From Medicago truncatula (Eukaryota > Streptophyta > Magnoliopsida > Fabales > Fabaceae): 64,000 bases of DNA. The stretch covers positions 39,021,832 to 39,085,831 of the forward strand of contig NC_053046.1 in assembly GCF_003473485.1 (NCBI RefSeq), read 5' to 3'. The notes beneath the pieces were generated by a model, which saw nothing but the letters and a program-made list of their open reading frames with translations, searched no databases and had not been told where the DNA came from. Shown piece by piece: positions 10,339-21,000 of this stretch (positions are counted from its first letter, which is position 1; each line of letters starts with the position of its first letter). Made by a program: the position numbers and the translations under genes.

Positions 10339-11150
10339 TGGTGTAAAAAACTTGCAGCATTTCAGAAATTGATGTGTACAATAACATAGGAACTTAATCT
10401 ATCTATTTGTAATCTATAATCTCTAAGGGGCAGCCTATTAGAGTGCCATGTCAATATCCATAGTTAACCATTATTCAATATCAAATTTTGCTAACTATTC
10501 TAATATTTAGTGCTGATATGTCAGTTTTGGATTCAACAAATTTGTTTTTGTACATTTCTTCCTCCCAGAATTAACTTTGTTTCATTTAGGCCAAACTTGC
10601 ACGGTGTTTCTGGAGGATTGCTTTCAAGCTTTTTATTTTTTTGATTATTATTTTGTAAGATCAAGCTTTTGATTAATATACACAACTTTGGCACATGTAA
10701 TGACTTAGTTATTTTGTGCTGCCATTCTGAACTGTGACTCTTGCATGCTATAATGTTTTATTGAACTAGATGGAATATTACTATTGTTTCCATAATTTGA
10801 AAAAGTATTCTTGTTATTCTGTTTTGGTTGTTTAACTTACTATGGTGCATCTTGTTGGTAAAATAAAAAATAAAAAAATCTGTGAAGTGCATCTTTGAGT
10901 AAATTTACATGGTGGAGACAAATATTTGTAGATTAAATATGATATAAATGTTTGTTTGGAACATATAATTGTTATCTTATGAATCTTGCTAACTTATGCT
11001 CTTAGAGCATATGTTAAAAAACTCAAAAGTAGAAATATTCTCTTAATTTTGTACACTCAATTCACTAAAAATTAAATTCAATGCACATATTCCAACAAAA
11101 TAATTTTTTATTTGAGTCTTTAATAAAATATTCTTTATTTAATTCATTTA

Positions 11151-11262
11151 CTTGTGGCACAAGTCATCCTTATTGAATGGTATACCATAAACATGTTTTT
11201 TTTTTACTTGTGGCACAAGTCATCCTTATTGAATGGTATACTATAAACATGTTTTTTTTTGA
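11151..11262. repeat. 56-bp tandem duplication
   Basis: CTTGTGGCACAAGTCATCC... begins at 11151 and again at 11207. Two near-identical copies each end in CATAAACATG or CTATAAACATG followed by a T run. The period is 56 bp. Confidence 0.8.
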
Positions 11263-11437
11263 GGTAACTATAAACATGCTTTTATGGTTGTGAATGTAAG
11301 TTTATGCGATAGATAAAAAGAGTGATATGTTTATCAACATTGTCCCTTTTTACATTGTTTGTTTATTACCTTTCCACAAATTTATGTTGATATATTTATC
11401 AATTTTATTTTGATCAGGCTTACAAGTAACACAACAT

Positions 11438-11547
11438 TTTGATTCAAGCAAAACATTTAACCACGATGGTTTTTCAAGTTGTTACGAATCTCTTCTTGAA
11501 ATCGAGCACGAGGTGATTTGATTCAAGCAAACATTTAACCACGATGG
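11438..11547. repeat. Short direct repeat, ~32 bp, 78 bp apart
   Basis: TTTGATTCAAGCAAA(A)CATTTAACCACGATGGT occurs at about 11438-11470 and again at about 11516-11547. One extra A distinguishes the first copy. Confidence 0.7.
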
Positions 11548-12433
11548 TACAAGTCATAATTGTATTAAATGTGATTTATGGGATAATTGATATAGTTGGG
11601 TTATTTTTAGTAAATGACTTTAAATTAACTGAAAAATACATCTAAATGCAAATTTGTGGTATGGAATCAAACCTTGAATATAATGGTTAAACCTCTTTGT
11701 CAAAAATAAAATATTGCAAGATGACTTGTATATTTAGAGATCAAGAGACATAAAGCTTATATCAAGAGGAGAGGTCTCCCCCCCTCAAAAACAAACAAAG
11801 GAGAGACATAAAATTGAGAAGACTTCATAAGAGAGAGTAATAAATGATCAAAGGTATGAGCCGGTCTTACTTCAACACAAATATAAATGAAAAATATTTT
11901 TGTACACTTATATAAATGTAAAAAAATAAATGAGAAAGAATTTCGTCACATCATTCAATTACTATCTCTTTTAATTTTTTCAATGTATGTGTATAAAATA
12001 TGTCGAAATGAAAAGCATCAATTATTTGGATAAAAAGAAAGCACCCATAATCATTGACATGATAAGCTTAGCAAACCTTTGTTTTTTGTGTGTGAATAAT
12101 GAAAAGGAGAAACACAGGGCCCTACGCTTAAAGAGAAAAGTACAACGAATAACATCCTCCACCAGACTACATGATATAGCACGTATGACAAAGATTTTTT
12201 ATTCAATGAACAACTTTAACATGATATGTCAATTAAAAACTGTAAAAACAATATCACAAAGTTATACAAACAAGATGAAAATTGAATGAACTAGATAAAA
12301 TAGGAGGAACACTAAGACACTGCTTGTTCAAAGTAGAACAATATCATTCATCAGCTCCCAAAGCTGTCCCAGAAAACGTGACAAAGGTAAGTATTTGTTC
12401 TGTTTCAAGTTGCAACCTACAAACCTTGTCCAA

Positions 12434-15400
12434 ATGACTAGAACTAGTTGTAGCAGTAAATTCATTACACTCTTGTTGATTATTTCCTTCTTGCATAGTG
12501 GTTTGACTCTTACCTCTGATGGGTTGATACTGTTGTCACTCATGACACACTGGACTTTTATTCCTCCTTTTATCAAATCTACCTGGAATGCCTCTGATTC
12601 AACTCCATGCTCATGGGTTGGTGTTCAATGTGACTATAATCATCATAATGTCATTTCTCTTAACCTCACTAGTCGTGGGATTTTTGGTCAACTTGGGACA
12701 GAAATTTTGAACCTTCATCACTTGCAGACCCTTGTATTGTTTGGAAATGGTTTCTCAGGAAAAGTGCCTTCAGAGTTAAGCAACTGTAGTTTGCTTGAGT
12801 ATTTAGACCTTTCTGAGAATAGATTCAGTGGAAAGATACCATCTAGTTTGAATAAGTTACAACTTTTACGGTTTATGAGTCTCTCATCCAATCTGCTTAT
12901 CGGTGAAATTCCAGATTCCTTGTTTAAAATTCCATCCTTGGAAGAAGTAAACCTGCACAGTAACCTTCTTAGTGGTCCTATCCCGACCAATATTGGAAAC
13001 TTGACTCATCTATTGAGGTTGTATCTATATGGTAATCAGTTGTCAGGGACTATTCCTTCATCTCTTGGTAATTGCAGTAAATTAGAGGACCTTGAATTGT
13101 CTTTCAACCGACTGAGAGGCAAAATTCCGGTCAGTGTTTGGAGAATTTCAAGTCTTGTGAACATCTTGGTTCACAACAACAGCCTCTCTGGGGAACTGCC
13201 TTTCGAGATGACAAAGCTCAAGTATCTAAAAAATATCTCATTGTTTGATAATCAGTTCTCAGGAGTCATACCTCAAAGCTTAGGAATCAACAGCAGAATA
13301 GTGAAGTTGGACGGTATGAATAACAAGTTCAGCGGTAATATCCCACCCAATCTTTGCTTTGGAAAGCATTTGTCAGTGCTCAATATGGGAATCAATCAAC
13401 TTCAAGGTGGCATACCTTCTGATCTAGGAAGATGTGAAACTCTGATGAGGTTGATTATCAATGAAAATAATTTCACCGGGTCTCTTCCTGATTTTGAGAG
13501 TAATTTGAACCTGAACTACATGGACTTGAGCAAGAACAATATCAGTGGACCAGTTCCATCAAGTTTGGGAAATTGCAAAAATCTCACATACAGTAATTTG
13601 TCGAGGAACAATTTTGCAGGGCTCATATCGACAGAGTTAGGTAAGCTTGTGAGTCTTGTGATTTTGGATCTTTCTCACAACAACTTGGAAGGTCCTTTAC
13701 CACTCCAACTGTCAAATTGTTCTAAAATGGATCAGTTTGATGTGGGATTCAATTTCCTAAATGGAACACTCCCATCAAGTTTGAGAAGTTGGAGAAATAT
13801 AACCACATTGATTTTAAGAGAAAATTACTTCACTGGAGGTATCCCAGAGTTTTTGGCAGAATTTACCAACCTCCGCGAGTTACATCTTGGTGGAAATTTG
13901 TTTGGAGGCAAAATTCCTCGATCGATGGGAACATTGCATAATTTGTTCTATGGACTGAATCTGAGTGGTAATGGATTGACAGGTGGCATTCCTTCGGAAA
14001 TTGGTTTACTCGGACTGCTGCAAAGTCTAGATATATCCTTAAACAATTTAACAGGAAGCATAGATGCTCTTGGAGGTCTTGTTTCATTAATTGAGGTCAA
14101 TATTTCTTTCAATCTCTTCAATGGATCTGTACCAACAGGTCTAATGAGGTTATTGAATTCCTCACCATCATCATTCATGGGTAATCCTTTCCTATGTGTA
14201 AGTTGTTTGAATTGCATTATAACTAGTAATGTAAATCCATGTGTCTACAAATCAACTGATCATAAAGGTATCAGTTATGTTCAAATTGTAATGATAGTAC
14301 TTGGATCCTCAATATTGATTTCTGCTGTGATGGTGATAATATTTCGAATGTATCTCCATAGAAATGAATTGAAAGGGGCCTCTTATCTTGAGCAACAGTC
14401 TTTTAATAAAATAGGAGACGAACCTAGTGATTCCAATGTAGGGACCCCATTAGAAAATGAGTTGTTTGACTATCATGAGCTAGTTTTGGAGGCTACAGAG
14501 AACCTAAATGATCAGTATATTATTGGAAGAGGAGCACATGGTATTGTGTACAAAGCCATAATTAATGAGCAGGCTTGTGCTGTAAAGAAGTTTGAATTTG
14601 GATTGAACAGGCAAAAGTGGCGAAGTATCATGGACAACGAAATTGAAGTCCTTAGGGGCCTTAGGCATCAAAATTTGATCAAATGTTGGAGCCACTGGAT
14701 TGGAAATGACTATGGTTTAATCATATATAAATTCATTGAAAATGGAAGCCTTTATGAAATTTTGCATGAAATGAAACCCCCACCACCCTTAAGGTGGAGT
14801 GTTCGGTTTAATATAGCTGTTGGAATTGCTCAAGGACTAGCTTATCTGCATTATGATTGTGATCCACCAATACTGCACCGAGACATCAAACCAAAGAACA
14901 TACTTGTTGATGACAATTTGGTGCCTGTTATAGCTGATTTTAGCACTGCCCTATGCAAGAAGTTGTTAGAGAATTCACATAGTTATTCTGAAACCAGAAA
15001 ATTGCTTTCATTGCGCGTTGTTGGTACCCCTGGCTATATTGCACCAGGTAATTTACCATTCACTCACAATTAATGTTGATTCTGACACCCCTTTAATAGC
15101 CAGTAATACTTTGATATCTAGGATGTGATGACGAGTTTATTTTCAAACACAACTTGGAGGTAGAGTTGTGCAAGATAGTATTCTCTAACATGTTTGCATT
15201 GTTTTCTGTGACAGAAAATGCATATAAAGTAGTGCCGGGAAGAAAGTCTGACGTATATAGTTACGGAGTTGTTTTGCTTGAGCTAATAACCAGAAAGAAA
15301 ATATTACTTCCCTCTTTGAATAATGATGCGGAGGAGATCCACATAGTGACCTGGGCTAGATCTTTATTTATGGAAACAAGTAAAATTGAGAAGATTGTTG

Positions 15401-15861
15401 ATCCATTTCTTTCAAGTGCATTTCCCAATTCAGCAGTGCTAGCCAAGCAAGTCAATGCAGTGCTTTCATTGGCATTACAATGCACAGAGAAGGATCCACG
15501 AAGGAGGCCGACCATGAAAGATGTTATTGACTTTTATAATAACTACCTGTTTAAGCTAAGGTGTGATGAAGTTCAATATGGTATAGGACTTTCAATTAAA
15601 CTGATGGGAAATGGTAAATTGCTGGCTCAAAAGGTTGTTGGCGTATTGAATCTAGTTCTTCCAAAAATAACCTATGCTTGGCCAATTTTGATCTTCCGTC
15701 CCTCTATCACCGGTCCAATACTTACCAAACCTTTCAATTGGTTTTTCCTATCACGTTGGGGTCAATATAGACACCTGCAGAAATCCTTGTATTCACAGCG
15801 CAAGTCACACTACTTTATCAACACCAATCAAACAGAGGCCACTGTTGAACGTAGTGAATAG
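12434..15861 (+). CDS. PEPR-like LRR receptor kinase, copy 2 (DFS variant)
   Basis: The predicted exons are 12434-15047 and 15215-15861 (intron 15048-15214, phase 1), giving 1086 aa. I chose the ATG at 12434 because MTRTSCSSK aligns with the starts of copies 1 and 3; an upstream in-frame ATG at 12395 would add 13 unrelated residues. The order is: signal peptide ending near LTLTSDG, LRRNT cap (CSWVGVQCDY), about 20 LRRs, Cys-rich cap, transmembrane helix near 616-638, short juxtamembrane segment, kinase, and the family C-terminal tail (KLMGNGK...FNWFFLSRWGQY). The kinase has GRGAHG at 698, the AVKK lysine and HRD at 815-817. The magnesium motif is ADFS (835-837) instead of ADFG. The metal-binding Asp is kept, but the Gly to Ser change may lower or alter activity. 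Everything else matches a working PEPR-type receptor. Confidence 0.87.
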
Positions 15862-17112
15862 TGGTGGAAAAATATTCTGAAAGTTGACAAAAGGGAAGTG
15901 GGAGCTTAAAAGAAATAGATGTGGATGGATAGTGGTCTGCACTCTGAAAGTGCCAACCAGGGATTGTTGGCAAATTGTACCAGGATTTATCTGAAAAATA
16001 TGAATAAGTTACGAGCCTAGTGTATCTATTTATAATCTTTAATTTCTGATACGCAGCCTATTAGATTTAGAGTGCCATGCTAGCATCCATAGTTAACTAT
16101 TTCTTGATTATCAACTTTTCCAACTAATCCACTCTTTAGTACTGATATGTTAGTTTTAGATTCCACAGATTTGTTTCTGTACATATGCACACTTCTTCCT
16201 CCAAGAATTACATCTGTTTCATTTTGGCCAAACTTGATATGCGGCCTATCTGGAGGATTTCTTTAAGCTTTTGATCCATACACACAACTTTGGCACATGT
16301 GAGTGAGTTTTTAGTCATTTTGCGCTTCCATTCTATACTGAAATACAGCTTTGAAATTTTTAACTAAATGACACTGATAAAAGTTGTTATAGATTTGATA
16401 GTGCAGTTCAAAATTGAACTTGGTTTGCATGCTCTTAATTCTGAACTGGAAAAACTATTGTGGATGAAATCCTTTCTATGTTATGTAGGTTTTTTCAAGA
16501 AAGAATTAGCTGCTTTAAAAACACAAATAAAAGTTCATGTGTTTGTTTTCTCCTGAATTTTGGAGCTTAAAAACTTCATCAAACAGTATAGGAAAAACAA
16601 ATTATATTTCTGTAGCTATGCATGAATAACATTTAATTTGGTTTCTTAATTTCACATTCTTCTGTGTAAGCAATATAATTACCAAATCTATCATACCTTT
16701 ATGTTGTTTTTTGGACCAAAATTGAAAAATTAATAGAAAAGAATGGTGTGAATACAGATTATTTAACAATCTGTTTGGAATTCTTATTTGAAACTATGAA
16801 TGAATCAGCTTATGTTGGTATTATGGTGAGTATGAGAGTATGTTAGAATCACGGCGATCCACCGTGATTTTCCAAACATACATAGCAATCTACTTTGAAA
16901 CTCCAAATCCCTTTCTGTTTATGAAACTAAAGTTAGGTTTTACTTTTTTTTACATGTACCTAAAACTTAAAATCGCTCAAGTCCTAAGAAATATTCTACA
17001 AAGTTAAACCCCTTTTTTTTTTTTTTAAATCAACTTATCATTCACGCACAAGCCCAATATCGAAAAGTATTTGACCAAATGGTTAAGGGATTCAAGCATC
17101 TATCATTTAGAA

Positions 17113-17261
17113 TCCATCTTTGCTCCATTTAAGAACGCTTCATTTATCCCTTTTCACTTTATTGACGTGTGACATGTGGCAAGTATACAATCAACATGTG
17201 GCAACACATCAATAAAATGAAAAGGAATAAATGAAGCATTCTTAAATGGAGCAAAGATGGA
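17113..17261. mobile_element. Fold-back MITE, ~149 bp
   Basis: TCCATCTTTGCTCCATTTAA at 17113 is mirrored by TTAAATGGAGCAAAGATGGA ending at 17261. The inverted arms extend ~50 bp with few mismatches. No target-site duplication was convincing, so the superfamily is not assigned. Confidence 0.7.
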
Positions 17262-17340
17262 CTCCTCAAAACAAAAACAAAACTACCATTTATTGCACAC
17301 CATGATTCTTGTTTTATAAGAACACAAAATAGATTATAAG

Positions 17341-17366
17341 AAAATAAAATAAAATAAAATAAAATA
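17341..17366. repeat. (AAAAT)n microsatellite
   Basis: About five consecutive AAAAT units. Confidence 0.9.
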
Positions 17367-18055
17367 AGGATTAAACATATTTAACCTAAAAAGAAAACAA
17401 CAAAAATAAAAACCCTTTTCATGTGTAAATTATATTTTCAAATATTAGTTAATATTAACAATATGAAAAAGTTTTAAACTAAAAGTCACATTTGAGATGA
17501 ATGAATTAAATTTTAGTATACCATGACCATAGCCCATCACTAATATAGAGAAATACTAACCGATGTCTCCGAAACACTGATTTAGGAAACAAATATAGTA
17601 ATATTGCATTGAAAGTTGTGCAATCAACTCTTCAAAAAGTATTACTTCTATTTTGATTTCTTTAACTAATATCCGGACACCGGTTAACAAGACCCTAAAA
17701 ATTATTACGTGGGGACTCATATAATGTCAGTCTACTGTCCAACAACCTACACGTTGGCAACTTGGCATATTAATTAATTTACTTTTTCTCCCATAGTTGA
17801 TTGCTTGGTTGACTCAGAACAAAATATTGTCATTCATAAACCCTATAACTTTGTGGTCTCTTTCCTTGTAATTTCCTTTATCAGAAGTTTCACAGAAATT
17901 CTAAGAGTTTACCATCCAATTTCCTTGTCATTCCTTCAAGATAGCTTAGTTTCAAAGTAAGCACCTCAAAGAACAAAACAATCTCAATCATCAGCTCTAA
18001 AATATTTGTGACCTGACAAGGTAAGTTCTTCTTATTATGCTGCAACCTTGTCTAA

Positions 18056-21000
18056 ATGACTAGAATTTGTTGTAGTAGTAGAATTATCAAACTCTTGTTG
18101 ATTGTTTCCTTCTTGCATGGTGGTTTTGCACTTACCACTGATGGGTTGACTCTGTTGTCACTCTTGACTCACTGGACCTTTGTTCCTCCTCTCATCAACT
18201 CTAGTTGGAAAGCTTCTGATTCAATTCCATGCTCATGGGTTGGTGTTCAATGTGACCATACCAACAATGTCATTTCCATTAATCTCACTAACCATGGGAT
18301 TCTTGGTCAACTTGGACCAGAAATTGGAAACTTTTATCACTTGCAGAACCTTGTATTGTTGGGTAATGGTTTCACAGGAAATGTCCCTTCAGAGTTAAGC
18401 AATTGTAGTTTGCTTGAGTATTTAGACCTTTCTAAGAATAGATTCAGTGGAAAGATACCATATAGTTTGAAAAAGTTGCAAAATTTAAAGGTTATAGGAC
18501 TGTCTTCCAATCTGCTGACTGGTGAAATTCCAGATTCATTGTTTGAAATTCATTCCCTCGAAGAAGTGAGCCTACACAGTAACCTTCTCAGTGGCCCTAT
18601 CCCAACAAATATTGGAAACTTGACTCATCTATTGAGGTTGTATCTACATCGTAATATGTTTTCAGGGACTATTCCTTCAGCTATTGGTAATTGTAGTAAA
18701 CTAGAGGACCTTAACTTATCTTTCAACCGTTTGAGAGGTGAAATTCCGGTCTTTGTTTGGAGAATACAAAGTCTTTTGCACATCTTGGTTCACAACAACA
18801 GCCTCTCTGGAGAACTACCTTTTGAGATGACAGAGCTCAAGTATCTAAGAAATATCTCATTGTTTGATAATCAGTTCTCAGGAGTCATACCTCAAAGCTT
18901 GGGAATCAACAGCAGTATAGTGAAGTTGGACTGTATGAATAACAAGTTCAATGGCAATATCCCACCCAATCTTTGCTTTGGAAAGCATTTGTTAGAGCTC
19001 AATATGGGAATCAATCAACTACAAGGTGGCATACCTTCTGATCTTGGAAGATGCGCAACTCTAAGGAGGTTGTTTCTCAATCAAAATAATTTCACCGGGT
19101 CGCTTCCTGATTTTGCAAGTAATCTTAACCTGAAATACATGGACATAAGCAAGAACAATATCAGCGGGCCAATTCCATCGAGTTTGGGAAATTGCACAAA
19201 TCTGACATACATTAATCTGTCAAGGAACAAATTTGCACGACTTATACCATCAGAGTTGGGAAACCTATTGAATCTTGTGATTTTGGAACTTTCTCACAAC
19301 AACTTGGAAGGTCCTCTGCCACATCAGCTGTCAAACTGTAGTCACATGGATCGTTTTGATATAGGATTCAATTTCCTAAATGGATCACTCCCATCAAATT
19401 TGAGAAGTTGGACAAACATAACCACATTGATTTTAAGAGAAAATTACTTCACAGGAGGTATCCCAGAGTTTTTAGCTAAATTTAGAAACCTTCGTGAGTT
19501 ACAACTTGGTGGAAATTTGCTTGGAGGAAAAATTCCTCGATCGATTGTAACATTGCGTAATTTGTTCTATGGGTTGAATTTGAGTGCTAATGGATTGATA
19601 GGTGGCATTCCTGTAGAAATTCAGAAACTAAAAATGCTGCAAAGTCTGGATATATCCTTGAACAATTTGACGGGAAGCATAGACGCACTTGGAAGTCTTG
19701 TTTCATTAATTGAGGTCAATATTTCTCACAATCTCTTCAATGGTTCTGTACCAACAGGTCTAATGAAGTTATTGAATTCCTCACCATCATCATTCATGGG
19801 TAATCCTCTCATATGTGTCAGTTGTTTAAGTTGCATTAAAACTAGTTATGTAAATCCATGTGTCTCCAAATCAACCGATCACAAAGGTATCAGTAATGTT
19901 CAAATTGTGATGATTGAAATTGGATCCTCTATATTGATTTCTGTTGTGCTGGTAATAATAATTCAAAGGCGTTTCCTTAGAAAGGAATCAGATACGGAAG
20001 ATCTAAAGCAATGGTATATTGGTAGGGGAGCTGGATTGATTGGAACCAGATATGCTTACGAATTCAACGTATCAGGTGAAGATAAACCACCTGACCTTCA
20101 GAAACTAGTGTTGCAGGCTACAGAGAACCTAAGTGATCAATATATTATTGGAAGAGGAGCACATGGTATTGTGTACAAAGCTTTGCTTGGTCAACAGGTT
20201 TATGCTGTAAAGAAGTTTGAATTCACAAGCAACAGGGTAAAGCGGCTACGTATGATGTGCAATGAAATTGAAGTGCTTGGAATGTATAAGCATCGAAACG
20301 TGATCAAATACGCTGACTACTGGATTGGAAAGGACTATGGTTTAGTCTTGTATGAATTCATGAAAAATGGAAGCCTTCATGATATTTTGCATGAGAAGAA
20401 ACCTCCACCACTCTTTACGTGGAGTGACCGGCTTAAGATTGTTGTTGGAATTGCTGAAGGACTAGCATATCTGCATAATGATTGTGACACACCGATAGTG
20501 CACCGAGACATTAAACCAAAAAATATTCTTATTGATGACAATCTAGAGCCAATTATAGCTGATTTTGGTACCGTCTTATACAGGAAGTTGTCTGAAGATT
20601 CTTATGGTCATTCAGAAACCAGGAAAATGCGTTCATCGATCGTTGTTGGTACCCCTGGCTATATTGCACCAGGTAAATAGTTCTCAATCCGCGCTTACTG
20701 TTTATTCACGCAACGATAACTTTACTCCCTCCGTCCCTCAATAGATGACCTACTTGACAATATACATTATTGACTTGACATACTTTGACCATATTTTTCT
20801 ACTAATTCACAAAGAAAAATAATATCATGTAAGATGTTGTTGGATTCGTCTCGATGAATATTTTTAAAATATTAAATTTTCATAATTTTTTTTTGTAGAG
20901 AATTGAAGATATCAAATATAAAACATATGCATTGGTACGTGTGTCAGAGTCAACTAGGTCATCTATTGAGGGACGAAGAGAGTATTATTTTTCAACATAT

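Larger units (their letters stand above)
10339..12433. other. Intergenic region between PEPR-like copies 1 and 2
   Basis: The 3' flank near 10430-10600 (GCAGCCTATTAGAGTGCCATG and on) is repeated downstream of copy 2 at about 16040-16230, as expected for tandem duplication. A palindromic stretch (TTATGCTCTTAGAGCATAT) lies near 10993-11013. Positions 11987-12289 hold an open frame that overlaps the duplicated promoter and has no recognisable domain, so I do not call it a gene. Confidence 0.6.
15862..18055. other. Intergenic region between PEPR-like copies 2 and 3
   Basis: Positions 16365-16480 (ACACTGATAAAAGTTGTT..., then GAACTTGGTTTGCATGCTC) are almost identical to 29500-29612 downstream of copy 4, so they are shared 3' flank rather than a gene. 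A short palindrome, AATCACGG-CGATC-CACCGTGATT, lies at about 16850-16877. The region from ~17935 to 18055 shares its leader with the other copies (AAAGAACAAAACAATCTC, then GACAAGGTAAGT). Confidence 0.6.

Noticed and set aside
11987..12289. 100-codon plus-strand ORF upstream of PEPR-like copy 2
   Set aside because: It overlaps sequence shared with the promoter of copy 1 (AACTTTAACATGA block), where no such frame exists, and shows no known domain.
16368..16556. 62-codon plus-strand ORF after copy 2
   Set aside because: The same DNA after copy 4 (29500-29612) does not keep the frame as a whole; it is duplicated 3' flank.
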